In this document: piece after piece, positions 34,039 through 42,229 of the stretch
Layout of the letters: each line of letters opens with the position of its first letter
How positions within the stretch are numbered: position 1 is the first letter of the stretch
Source of the DNA: Bacteroidota bacterium
GTDB lineage: Bacteria > Bacteroidota > Bacteroidia > Sphingobacteriales > Sphingobacteriaceae
DNA: 64,000 nucleotides
Direction of reading: 5' to 3'
NCBI GenBank assembly: GCA_023450085.1
Contig: JAEXHI010000010.1
Span: 85,160 to 149,159 of the forward strand
Notes under the pieces: model-generated
The model's database searches: none
The model's input: the letters and a program-made list of their open reading frames with translations, nothing else
What the model was told of the DNA's origin: nothing
Translations under genes and position numbers: made by a program

Positions 34039-34587
34039 ATGAAAAATTGTTGTTTTTTGTTCTTGTTGATGATGATTTTGTTGGCCTGCCAAAATAAGGA
34101 AACTAAAAAGGTAGAAGTCACAAGCAAAACTTTCATCATGGATGCCGAGAAACAACAGTTGGATACCATTATCTTGGGAGAGAAAGATACCGCTATTATC
34201 GTAAAAGATAAGTTGGATACGGCCGATACTGGGGGTAAAAAACAACGATACGAAATTAATATCATGTTCAGTAATAAAAAATGGCCAACATTAAAATTCA
34301 GTGAAGCCATTGGTGCTGATTTGTATATGGTAGATGATATTGATGGAGATGGTAAGCCAGAATTGTTACTTAGACCTGAATGGTTTAGCAGCTGCTGGGC
34401 AAGCATTAACTTGTTTAGTTTAAAAGAAGGTGCTTGGAAGTTAATTAGAAAAGGAAGTATGTACTTCTGTGCAGATGAATATCCTTTGTCGAAGAGAATA
34501 GAAAAACAAAATGATAAATATTATCTGTTGATTGATACCTTGGCAGACGATCAATTTGTGATACAAAAAAAAGAAATTAAGTTTTAG
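34039..34587 (+). CDS. Lipoprotein with an FG-GAP/EF-hand-like DxDGDG motif
   Basis: 182 residues. Lipobox LLAC with Cys17. The mature part contains DDIDGDGKPELLL, the calcium-binding loop type seen in VCBS/FG-GAP repeats and in small Bacteroidota lipoproteins. Otherwise not recognised. It starts one base after the rlmD stop, so it is probably co-transcribed, but a functional link is not evident. Confidence 0.65.
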   Translation: MKNCCFLFLLMMILLACQNKETKKVEVTSKTFIMDAEKQQLDTIILGEKDTAIIVKDKLDTADTGGKKQRYEINIMFSNKKWPTLKFSEAIGADLYMVDDIDGDGKPELLLRPEWFSSCWASINLFSLKEGAWKLIRKGSMYFCADEYPLSKRIEKQNDKYYLLIDTLADDQFVIQKKEIKF

Positions 34588-34590
34588 TAT

Positions 34591-35001
34591 ATGGAATCAG
34601 AAGAGTTGTTAGGAAACTTAAATTCCAACGGTAATGAACCTAAGCAGGAGAAAAAACAAAGTCCGTTGGTAAGTTTAGAGAAAGACTTGGAGTTTTACGC
34701 GGAGTCAATCAAAGAAGTTTCGGTAGAGATTATGGTGGAAGGAATTTCCCAAGCACCTATTTTCATTGCGCATCAGCATGAGGTTAAAATTGGAGAAATG
34801 ATTTTAAACAGAGAAGAGCTGAATACGAATTGGACTATCCAAGCCTCAACTCTCGAAGAGTTTATTGAAAAAGGGATTATTTTGTCCGATAAAAAAGAAC
34901 ATTTTCTGAAAAACTACAAAAAGCCAGAAGATTTTATGTGTGTGTTTGTAGTGGTACCCGAGGGTGCTAACTTTATTTATTATCCCTATGTGAAAAAATA
35001 A
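34591..35001 (+). CDS. Conserved hypothetical cytoplasmic protein
   Basis: 136 residues, no signal. A disordered, charged N-terminus (about 1-30) precedes a compact alpha/beta region with KDLEFYAESIKEVSVEIMVEG (in parts) and a C-terminus ending NFIYYPYVKK. I do not recognise the family. It follows the lipoprotein gene by three bases and ends before two hairpins and a terminator. Confidence 0.6.
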   Translation: MESEELLGNLNSNGNEPKQEKKQSPLVSLEKDLEFYAESIKEVSVEIMVEGISQAPIFIAHQHEVKIGEMILNREELNTNWTIQASTLEEFIEKGIILSDKKEHFLKNYKKPEDFMCVFVVVPEGANFIYYPYVKK

Positions 35002-35002
35002 A

Positions 35003-35026
35003 CCAATGTCGTATCCGCGACATTGG
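35003..35026 (+). repeat. 9-bp hairpin after the hypothetical gene
   Basis: CCAATGTCG (35003-35011) pairs with CGACATTGG (35018-35026) across TATCCG. No T-run follows. It lies right at the stop codon, upstream of the true terminator. Confidence 0.6.
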
Positions 35027-35066
35027 CTCTACTATTAACCAAACTAAGCAGTTTGTTTCTTTAAGT

Positions 35067-35112
35067 GGTAGGCAACAATCTTTGTGAGAGGTTGCCTACC
35101 CTTTGTTTTTTT
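35067..35112 (+). terminator. Rho-independent terminator of the rlmD transcript
   Basis: GGTAGGCAAC (35067-35076) pairs with GTTGCCTACC (35091-35100); CTTTGTTTTTTT follows. Confidence 0.82.
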
Positions 35113-35120
35113 AACTAATA

Positions 35121-35843
35121 CTAATTGGCGTGCGTAATGTCACCGCTTTTTGAGTTAGAGATTTTCTTTAAAGCCGCATTTCCTTTATAGGTAATATCAC
35201 TGCCACCAGTTGCCGAAGCGGTAAGTCCTTTATTTACATAAATATCTACATCGGCACCGCCACTACTATTTACTTGGGCATAGTCTACTTTGAAATTAAA
35301 GGCATTAACATCTGCGCCTCCGCTAGCGCTAACGGTCATGTTTTCAGCAGAGCCCTTAAGGTCAATATCAGCACCGCCACTTACTGCAATTTTAATATCC
35401 TTGCAAGTAAGTTCTAGTTTGATGTCGGCACCGCCGCTAGCAGCGATTGAAAAATGGTCTGTTTTTAATTGTCCATCGATATATACATCAGCACCGCCAC
35501 TGGCAGCTAAACTATTTAGGTTCTTAAAGGTAACGTATACATCAATAACCCTCCCTTTAAATAAACGAGACCAGTTAATGCCTTCTTTGTATTTAATATT
35601 AATGCTGCGGTCGTTTTTTTCCACAACAACATCTTTGATCAGTTCTTCTTCCCCTTTAATTACAAGGCTTTCGGTATTGCCTTGCTTTAAATGAAGGTTA
35701 ATGCCGCTGCTTACCCCTATGCCGTTAAAATCGCTTACAGAAACTTGTCTGCTATTTTGAGCAAATACATTAACGTAGGCAATACTACAGATGAAGAAAA
35801 GGACAAATGTTAGATTTTTTTTTAGTGCTAGTGATTTTTTCAT
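35121..35843 (-). CDS. Head-GIN-domain (DUF2807) secreted protein
   Basis: 240 residues with signal peptide (cleavage near VFAQ). The mature part is a DUF2807 beta-solenoid with six repeats of the SGGAD type (ASGGADVYI, ASGGADIKL, VSGGADIDL, ASGGADVNA, SSGGADVDI, TGGSDITY). Such auto-adhesin-like proteins are common in Bacteroidota; function unknown. ATG 35843 is preferred to the in-frame TTG two codons upstream. Confidence 0.85.
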   Translation of the reverse strand: MKKSLALKKNLTFVLFFICSIAYVNVFAQNSRQVSVSDFNGIGVSSGINLHLKQGNTESLVIKGEEELIKDVVVEKNDRSINIKYKEGINWSRLFKGRVIDVYVTFKNLNSLAASGGADVYIDGQLKTDHFSIAASGGADIKLELTCKDIKIAVSGGADIDLKGSAENMTVSASGGADVNAFNFKVDYAQVNSSGGADVDIYVNKGLTASATGGSDITYKGNAALKKISNSKSGDITHAN

Positions 35844-35997
35844 GTTCAAGTGGTTTTGTATATAAGACGTAGGTGATATGCGAAACGTTGCGCTAACGAC
35901 TAAAAAAAAATAATATTTGTATGAAGGTTAAAATGTTTAACCGTTATTGCCTACTGATTAATGGCTTGCAAGGCTAGATGATAGTGCTAATTAAAAT

Positions 35998-36258
35998 ATG
36001 AAAATCTTAATAAACTCTTTGTTAAAGCTGATTGAGGAAGCAAGGCTTCTCGGATTAAATGATCATGATTTAAATAATGCTAAAGATTTCTTAATACAAC
36101 ATGAGTTCGAATTATGCTTTGATACAATAACAACACAGATGTACGAATACGATATCGAGATAGATGGTAACTTTTATGAATTGATTGTTGGGATTGGGGA
36201 AATGATGAATTTGGAGCAAGAGAGCTATTCTTTTATCAGAGAATTAAAGAAGATCTAA
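35998..36258 (+). CDS. MafI-family immunity protein homologue (orphan)
   Basis: 86 residues, small and acidic. The pattern ARLLGLNDHDLNNAKDFL, then HEFELCFDTITTQMYEYDIEI and a C-terminal SFIRELKK, matches the MafI-type immunity proteins of polymorphic toxin systems as I remember them. No toxin, Rhs or secretion gene lies next to it. A palindrome GGTTAAA/TTTAACC (35926-35942) lies in the leader. Confidence 0.6.
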   Translation: MKILINSLLKLIEEARLLGLNDHDLNNAKDFLIQHEFELCFDTITTQMYEYDIEIDGNFYELIVGIGEMMNLEQESYSFIRELKKI

Positions 36259-36395
36259 GAAATTAGATGCGAAAAGTTATATTGAGTAGATTTTTAAAAG
36301 AAAATACTCATTGGGATTAAGTTATAAAAGATGAAAATCAATATTTGATATTGAGGCTTAAAATCGTTCTTTTGTAAATGCTAAAGCACCATAAC

Positions 36396-36905
36396 ATGCC
36401 CCAAAATCAAGTCCTTATTTTAGACAAAAAGCAGATTCAGCAAAAAATCAATAGAATTGCTTACCAAATCCTAGAAGATAACCTAGATGAGAAAGAAATT
36501 ATACTCGCCGGAATTTGGGATAGAGGCTACAAATTGGCAGTCAGATTGCAGAAAACATTAAATGAAATTTCTGAATTTAAAACGACCTTATTGCGTATTG
36601 ATTTAGAAAAGCAAAGCAGTAAACTGGTGGCAAAAACCGACCTGCCAGAAAGTAACTGGAAGAACAAGGTCATTATTTTGGTGGATGACGTATTGAATAG
36701 TGGGAAAACCCTTGCTTATGGTTTAGGTGTTTTCTTAAATACCCCTCATAAGAAAATAAGAACGGTGGTTTTGGTAGATCGAAGCCATAAAATATTCCCA
36801 ATTGCTACTGATTTTGTTGGTTTAGAGCTAGCTACAATCTTAAAAGAGCACGTGGATGTGATCATGGATGTGGAGGGAGAAGAGGATAGGGTTTATTTAA
36901 GTTAA
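36396..36905 (+). CDS. Phosphoribosyltransferase-family protein (PyrR-like)
   Basis: 169 residues from ATG 36396; an ATG six codons upstream (36378) is in frame and also possible. Type I PRTase fold with the PRPP-binding loop VIILVDDVLNSGKTLAYGL. AGIWDRGYKLAVRL and the C-terminal VDVIMDVEG resemble the PyrR-like group of Bacteroidota, which act as uracil phosphoribosyltransferase and/or RNA-binding regulators. No pyr genes adjoin it. A TTCTTTTG -7-like box is just upstream. Confidence 0.8.
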   Translation: MPQNQVLILDKKQIQQKINRIAYQILEDNLDEKEIILAGIWDRGYKLAVRLQKTLNEISEFKTTLLRIDLEKQSSKLVAKTDLPESNWKNKVIILVDDVLNSGKTLAYGLGVFLNTPHKKIRTVVLVDRSHKIFPIATDFVGLELATILKEHVDVIMDVEGEEDRVYLS

Positions 36906-37241
36906 TTGATTGGAGTACGCGATATTGTTTTGTGGTTTTTCGCTATCTCCAGCCCTAGTAAAGTCTCTTCGTTCTACTTAAATCGGCCTTGGCCTGTTCG
37001 GTACGCACAGATTGGCCTTACTTGTTACTTTAACAGAACAGGGCGCAGCCGTGGATTTTTTTGCATACTTTTTTCATCTATAGGAAAAAAGTTTGTCCGC
37101 GAAGCGACAGAACTGTGAACAGTAGTAGAAAATTGATATTTTGAATCTTGAATTCTGGTGATAATACGTAAAAGATTTTATTAACCCGATTCGCTAATTA
37201 AGAAAATTAAAAGTTCGACATAAAAAAGGTAGGCTCAAAGC
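36906..37241. other. Gene-free 336-base stretch with a possible dispersed repeat
   Basis: No believable gene. 36932-36960 resembles 20021-20049 (TTTTTC, then CCAGCCCTAG). Further on, GCGCAGCCGTGGATTTTTTTGC and CATCTATAGGAAAAAAGT look like intergenic repeat debris. The right end holds the terminator of the Fic gene. Confidence 0.5.
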
Positions 37242-37251
37242 CTACCTTTTT
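37222..37251 (-). terminator. Terminator of the Fic gene
   Basis: AAAAAGGTAGGCT (37223-37235) pairs with AGCCTACCTTTTT (37239-37251), loop CAA. On the minus strand it ends in a T-run. The stem starts inside the Fic stop codon (37242-37244). Confidence 0.87.
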
Positions 37252-38198
37252 CTTTTTCTATTCACCACATATTCTTCTACAGCTTCTTTGGTGGTAAGCC
37301 AGTTTTTGCCTTCTTTGTATGCGTCTATTTTACCTTGCCTTGCCAATAAGCTAACGTATTCTTGCCCGTAAGGAAAGCTAGGCTCAGAAACAATGCTTGA
37401 GATGGGTTCATAATCATCATAACTTTTACCGGGTAGCGAATTGATATACATGTTTAAAGATCGTTCGGTTGCCTGTAGCATCAATAAGCAAAGCTTATGA
37501 TAGCTTCCTTTGTTTGCTTGATTAAGCGCCTCATAGTATTTTTTCCTGTCATTTTTAAGGATAATTGCAGGTGGAAATCCTTTTCGCATCAATAAAAGAT
37601 TCATTGCTAGCCGAACAGTACGGCCATTCCCATCAAAAAAAGGATGTATCCAAACTAGTTTGTGATGAAATAATGTGGCTAAAACTAAATCATCAACATT
37701 GATAGGATTGGTGTTCGCAAAAGAAACCAGTTCGTCAAAAAGATCGGGAACTATTTTAGCGTTTGGAGGCGTGAAGTTCGCTCCAACAATACGAACACCG
37801 CCATTTCTTAATCGTCCGGCAAATTCATCTTCGATATTTTTTAAGATATAGCCATGCAGGTTTAAGATGTCAATACTTCTTAAAGTATAGGCAGGATTTA
37901 CTAAGCCATACAGGTAGTCTATCGCTTTTTCATGGTTAACTACTTCAAAATGTTCTCTTAAAGATTTGCCGCCAACAGTAATCCCTTCTTCTAAAATAAG
38001 TTGTGTTTCACGAAGATTGAGGGTGTTGCCTTCAATACTGTTGGAGTTGTAAGTCCATTCAAGGCTAAGTTGATCCTTAATTTTTTGCAATACAGTGTTA
38101 GGCAAAGGCCTCGATTGGTCAATCTTTGCTTTTTTCTCGTATAGCCGTTCTATTTGCGGCTTTAATTCTTCTAAATCTTTTAAGTCAAAATCCCACAT
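37242..38198 (-). CDS. Fic-family protein with N-terminal inhibitory helix
   Basis: 318 residues. Fic motif HPFFDGNGRTVR at 185-196, complete, so AMP (or another NMP) transfer is expected. The inhibitory motif S-x-x-x-E-G is at 52-57 (NSNSIEGN), a class II arrangement that blocks activity in cis. The C-terminus has a winged-helix-like segment (YVSLLARQGKIDAYKEGKNW). No antitoxin gene is next to it, which fits self-inhibition. Confidence 0.9.
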   Translation of the reverse strand: MWDFDLKDLEELKPQIERLYEKKAKIDQSRPLPNTVLQKIKDQLSLEWTYNSNSIEGNTLNLRETQLILEEGITVGGKSLREHFEVVNHEKAIDYLYGLVNPAYTLRSIDILNLHGYILKNIEDEFAGRLRNGGVRIVGANFTPPNAKIVPDLFDELVSFANTNPINVDDLVLATLFHHKLVWIHPFFDGNGRTVRLAMNLLLMRKGFPPAIILKNDRKKYYEALNQANKGSYHKLCLLMLQATERSLNMYINSLPGKSYDDYEPISSIVSEPSFPYGQEYVSLLARQGKIDAYKEGKNWLTTKEAVEEYVVNRKRKR

Positions 38199-38273
38199 CT
38201 TTTTAACATCGTTATCAAATTTATTTATTTTATCCGATATTAAAAATTTTATTTAATTTAAACTTCTTCTGTG

Positions 38274-38281
38274 TACCTTTG
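38274..38281 (+). promoter_or_regulatory. -7 box (TACCTTTG) of ispH
   Basis: TACCTTTG fits TAnnTTTG and ends ten bases before ATG 38292. It overlaps the longer in-frame GTG start at 38271, so that start cannot be on the transcript. Confidence 0.6.
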
Positions 38282-38291
38282 TATATTCATT

Positions 38292-39140
38292 ATGAGCTAT
38301 AATTTAAAAGTTACGATAGACAAATCATCAGGTTTCTGTTTTGGAGTGGTTTACGCCATTGATATGGCAGAAGACATTCTGGACAGGGAAGATTATTTGT
38401 ATTGTCTTGGTGATATCGTTCATAACGATGAAGAAGTAGAGCGTTTGAGAGCAAAAGGTCTTCGTATCATTGATCATGAAAAGCTCAAAGAACTTCATAA
38501 TGAAAAAGTGCTAATTAGAGCACATGGCGAAGCACCTTCGACTTACGAGCTAGCTTTGGCAAACAATCTTACGTTGATTGATGCTTCCTGTCCAGTAGTA
38601 CTCAAGCTGCAAAATCGAATCAAAAATTCTCATGATGATGATGAGCAGATCCTCATCTTTGGGAAGCATGGTCATGCTGAAGTAATTGGTTTGCAAGGTC
38701 AAACAGATGGCAAAGCCTTGGTTTTTATGGATATTGCCGAGTTGGACAATGTTGAACTGCCAAATAAATTTACTTTATACAGCCAAACCACTAAAAGTGT
38801 AGATAAATTTTATCAGATTAAAGACGAGCTGATCAGAAGAGGTTACGATGTAAAGGCAAATGATACCATCTGTAGACAAGTTTCTAACCGCTACGAAGAG
38901 CTGGAGGAATTTGTAAAAGACTTTGATAAAATCATATTCGTTTCTGGTAAAAAATCTTCGAATGGAAAAGTGCTTTATGATGTGTGCAAGAAATACAACG
39001 ACGAGTCTTATTTCATTTCGAATGTAGAAGAATTGGATAAGGACTGGTTCCAGCCTAACGATCGTATAGGTATTTGCGGCGCAACATCAACCCCGATGTG
39101 GCTGATGGAAAATGTGAAAGCAGAGATCGAATCTTACTAG
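38292..39140 (+). CDS. ispH: 4-hydroxy-3-methylbut-2-enyl diphosphate reductase
   Basis: 282 residues. The three cluster Cys are present in GFCFGV (C16), DASCPVV and TICRQVSNR, with the substrate His/Glu in FGKHGHAEVIG. It makes IPP and DMAPP in the non-mevalonate pathway. Start moved to ATG 38292 because the longer GTG start lies within the promoter -7 box. Divergent from the Fic gene. Confidence 0.95.
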   Translation: MSYNLKVTIDKSSGFCFGVVYAIDMAEDILDREDYLYCLGDIVHNDEEVERLRAKGLRIIDHEKLKELHNEKVLIRAHGEAPSTYELALANNLTLIDASCPVVLKLQNRIKNSHDDDEQILIFGKHGHAEVIGLQGQTDGKALVFMDIAELDNVELPNKFTLYSQTTKSVDKFYQIKDELIRRGYDVKANDTICRQVSNRYEELEEFVKDFDKIIFVSGKKSSNGKVLYDVCKKYNDESYFISNVEELDKDWFQPNDRIGICGATSTPMWLMENVKAEIESY

Positions 39141-39328
39141 ACTTTTTTGTTGTAAAGTTGAAATGTAGTAAAGCATGAAGGTTGGTTCGGGTGGTCAACT
39201 GGAAACTGTTAATTGAAAACTGCCAACTGAAAACTTATGTCTCCTCTGTGTCTTAAAATCTAAAATCTTTCCCGTACATACAGGATAAAATTGTAAATCA
39301 AGTTATATTTGCGGCAAATAAGAAATTA
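39141..39328. other. Spacer with AACTG-type tandem repeat and hemH promoter
   Basis: 39190-39235 contains about three imperfect copies of a 14-base unit (AACTGGAAACTGTT, AATTGAAAACTGCC, AACTGAAAAC). The hemH -7 box TATATTTG is at 39304-39311. No coding sequence. Confidence 0.5.
39304..39311 (+). promoter_or_regulatory. -7 box (TATATTTG) of hemH
   Basis: TATATTTG lies 17 bases before ATG 39329. The -33 element is not clear. Confidence 0.5.
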
Positions 39329-40339
39329 ATGGCCAAAAAAGGTATACTATTAGTTAATCTGGGTACTCCAGATAGTCCTGAAGTAAAAGATGTAAGAAAG
39401 TATCTTGATCAATTTTTAATGGATGAACGGGTAATTGATATCCCGAAACTTAATAGAACATTATTGGTTAAAGGAATCATTGTACCTTTTCGTAGCCCTA
39501 AAACGGCGAAGCTCTATCAAAAAATATGGGATGAAAATGGCTCGCCTTTGCTGTATTACAGTGAGCAGCAAGCCAAAATGCTCCAAGATAAGCTAGGAAG
39601 CGAATATCAGGTTGAGTTGGCAATGCGTTATCAAAGTCCATCTATAGAAGGCGCTTTGGAAAATTTAAAAAAGGGATTGGTAAGTAGTATCAAAGTAATT
39701 CCTTTATTCCCTCAGTATGCATCGGCTAGTACAGGTTCCGTGTTGCAATTAGTGATGGAGTTGTTGAGTAAATGGCCAACAATACCTCCCGTGTCTTTTG
39801 TGAATTCGTTTCACGACAATGATTTGATGTTGGAAATATTTGCAGATAATGCAAGAAAGCATGGTGTTGAAAATTATGATCATGTGTTGTTTAGTTTCCA
39901 TGGTTTGCCACAAAGGCAAATGACTAAATCAGATCATACAGGAAAGTACTGCTTGAAAGTAAATAACTGCTGCGAAAATTATAATAATGCAAATAAGTTT
40001 TGCTATTCGGCGCAATGCCACAATACTGCAAAACTTTTAGCAGAGAAATTACAGCTTTCCCGTGAAAATTATTCAGTTTGCTACCAGTCGCGTTTAGGAA
40101 AGGAACCTTGGATACAGCCATATACTACGGATGTGTTGAAGAAATTGGCTGCTGAAGGTAAAAAACGTCTTTTGGTGTTTAGTCCAGCATTTGTGGCTGA
40201 TTGTTTAGAGACCATTTACGAAATCACGGTAGAATATAACGAAGAATTTAAAGAGCTTGGCGGGGAGCATGTGCAATTGGTAGAAAGCTTGAATACAGAT
40301 GAAAGATTTATAGAAGTCTTAGCCGAAATGTCGATATAA
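39329..40339 (+). CDS. hemH: Ferrochelatase with internal Cys-rich segment
   Basis: 336 residues. Catalytic His191 in FSFHGLPQR, and the C-terminal acidic segment with ADCLETIYEI. It inserts iron into porphyrin. Unusual is a Cys cluster directly after the active site: C208, C214, C215, C225, C230 (in KYCLKVNNCCE and KFCYSAQCHN). A class of bacterial ferrochelatases holds a 2Fe-2S cluster with internal Cys ligands; this may be one. It overlaps the HAD gene by one base. Confidence 0.94.
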   Translation: MAKKGILLVNLGTPDSPEVKDVRKYLDQFLMDERVIDIPKLNRTLLVKGIIVPFRSPKTAKLYQKIWDENGSPLLYYSEQQAKMLQDKLGSEYQVELAMRYQSPSIEGALENLKKGLVSSIKVIPLFPQYASASTGSVLQLVMELLSKWPTIPPVSFVNSFHDNDLMLEIFADNARKHGVENYDHVLFSFHGLPQRQMTKSDHTGKYCLKVNNCCENYNNANKFCYSAQCHNTAKLLAEKLQLSRENYSVCYQSRLGKEPWIQPYTTDVLKKLAAEGKKRLLVFSPAFVADCLETIYEITVEYNEEFKELGGEHVQLVESLNTDERFIEVLAEMSI

Positions 40340-40950
40340 TGGATAGCAAACACTTAGAAAAACTTGAGCTTTTAACCAAAAGAACGGAAGGTGAATATCA
40401 GGCCTTCTTGTACGATTGTGATGGGACCTTGGCGGATAATATGATGGCGCATAAGTTGGCCTACAAAGAAGTGGCTGCAAATTATGGCGTGGGATTAGAT
40501 TTGAATATGGTAGATGAATTTGCGGGGATGCCAACTGCTATTTTTGCTAACGAAATTACCAAGAGATACGGTGTTCCATTGCCTGATACTTTTGCAAGCG
40601 AAAAATCACAAATCTTTATCGATAAATATATTGAACAAACCCAGCCTATTTCTTACGTGGCAGAACATTTGAAGAGTCACGTTGGGAAAGTTAAAATAGC
40701 GGTGGTGTCTGGTGGTAGCAGAAAAACGGTGACCAAAACTTTAACGGTACTTGGGCTAATTGATTTGATTGATGTAATGGTTTGTGCAGGAGAAACACCA
40801 AAAGGAAAGCCAGCACCAGATCCGTTTTTGGCTGCAGCCGAAGCACTTGGCGTAGATCCTAAAAAATGTATCGTGTTTGAAGATGCGGAGCTAGGCGTAC
40901 AAGGTGCTATTGCTGCCGAGATGGATTGGGTACGTATAGATCAGATCTAA
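40339..40950 (+). CDS. HAD-family phosphatase, beta-phosphoglucomutase-like
   Basis: 203 residues. HAD motifs YDCDGTLADN (motif I), VVSGGSRKT (motif II), KGKPAPDPF with Lys (motif III) and FEDAELGVQGAIAA (motif IV), with a C1-type helical cap. Likely a sugar phosphatase or phosphomutase. Co-transcribed with hemH; it converges on waaA with a four-base overlap. Confidence 0.87.
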   Translation: MDSKHLEKLELLTKRTEGEYQAFLYDCDGTLADNMMAHKLAYKEVAANYGVGLDLNMVDEFAGMPTAIFANEITKRYGVPLPDTFASEKSQIFIDKYIEQTQPISYVAEHLKSHVGKVKIAVVSGGSRKTVTKTLTVLGLIDLIDVMVCAGETPKGKPAPDPFLAAAEALGVDPKKCIVFEDAELGVQGAIAAEMDWVRIDQI

Positions 40951-42164
40951 TCTTCAAAAATTTTCTTCATAATCATTTCTGTTGCACCCTTTTTGTCGGC
41001 TACATAGTTTTTTGCTAGCGTTCCGCTTTCATGTGCTACGTAATACTCAAAAGCAGCGGTAAGTTCTTCGGTATTGCTAATGCTTTTTGCAGCTCCAATT
41101 TCAATAAGGTCTTTTGCCTCTTGAAATTTATGATAATTTGGGCCAAATATTACTGGGAGGCCAAATGCTGCGGCTTCTAAAGTATTGTGTATACCTACGC
41201 CAAATCCTCCACCTATATAAGCTATTTTGCCGTATTGGTACAAAGAGGATAACATACCTATATTGTCAATGATCAAAACCTGCGAATCAATTTTGGTAGT
41301 TTCATTGGCATCTAGCTTAGAAAATCTCAGCCCATTTGGAAACAGGTCGGTAATAGTATTGATGTGGCCTTCATGGATTTCATGTGGTGCAATAACCAAT
41401 TTCCAGTTTGGATTTTTTGCAACTAAATCGACGAGTAGTTTTTCGTCCTCTGGCCAGGTACTGCCTGCTATTAAAACAGGTGCTTCGCTACAGAATTTCT
41501 CAATTAGTGGGAGTTTTTTTGGAGCTTGTGCGTTCTCATAAACGCGGTCAAACCTAGTGTCGCCACTAATATCAACATTATCGATTCCAATGCTTTTCAG
41601 CAAAGCGGCACTTTCTTCATTCTGCACAAAAAAGTGTTTCACACATTTCAATACATTTCTGTAAAAGCTACCATACCCTTTAAAAAAGATCTGGTTAGGG
41701 CGAAAAATGCCTGATATGATATAAAGGGGGATGTTTTTGTTCGCTAAAGCTCTAAAGTAATTTGGCCAAAATTCATATTTGGTAAAAATGGCCATTTTGG
41801 GATTTACCAAGTTCACGAATTTTTTGGCTTTTGAAATGGTATCCAAGGGAAGGTAAAATATGCCGTCGGCCAAAGCATAATTTTTTCTGATTTCATACCC
41901 AGAAGGAGAAAAAAAAGTGACTATTATTTTTTCATTAGGCTTTAAGGCCTTGATTTTTTCTAATACAGGTCGGCCCTGTTCAAATTCACCTAAAGAGGCG
42001 AAATGAAACCAAATGGGTCGGTCATTTCCATTAAATTTAGCTGAAATATGTTTAAAAATCCCTTTTCTACCCCTTATAAAAAGTTTGGCCTTGGCATTAA
42101 AAAGCGATGCTAATCTTACCAAAAGGCCGTAAATTAACATACTAATGTTGTAAAGCCAATACAT
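40947..42164 (-). CDS. waaA: 3-deoxy-D-manno-octulosonic acid transferase
   Basis: 405 residues. N-terminal membrane anchor (about 8-22), then a GT-B glycosyltransferase (GT30). The catalytic base is in FASLGEFEQG; AGSTWPEDEKLL and GGGFGVGIHNTLEAAAFG are the other family motifs. It adds Kdo to lipid A in LPS core synthesis. Confidence 0.93.
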   Translation of the reverse strand: MYWLYNISMLIYGLLVRLASLFNAKAKLFIRGRKGIFKHISAKFNGNDRPIWFHFASLGEFEQGRPVLEKIKALKPNEKIIVTFFSPSGYEIRKNYALADGIFYLPLDTISKAKKFVNLVNPKMAIFTKYEFWPNYFRALANKNIPLYIISGIFRPNQIFFKGYGSFYRNVLKCVKHFFVQNEESAALLKSIGIDNVDISGDTRFDRVYENAQAPKKLPLIEKFCSEAPVLIAGSTWPEDEKLLVDLVAKNPNWKLVIAPHEIHEGHINTITDLFPNGLRFSKLDANETTKIDSQVLIIDNIGMLSSLYQYGKIAYIGGGFGVGIHNTLEAAAFGLPVIFGPNYHKFQEAKDLIEIGAAKSISNTEELTAAFEYYVAHESGTLAKNYVADKKGATEMIMKKIFED

Positions 42165-42229
42165 ATTGCTGCATAATTTGTTATCTTCGCTCGAAGATAG
42201 ATATTAATGTTAAAAACACTCCAAAATAT

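Noticed and set aside
36906..37118. 70-codon open frame after the PRTase gene
   Set aside because: It lies in repeat-like intergenic DNA, starts with a rare codon and shows no protein-like pattern or promoter.
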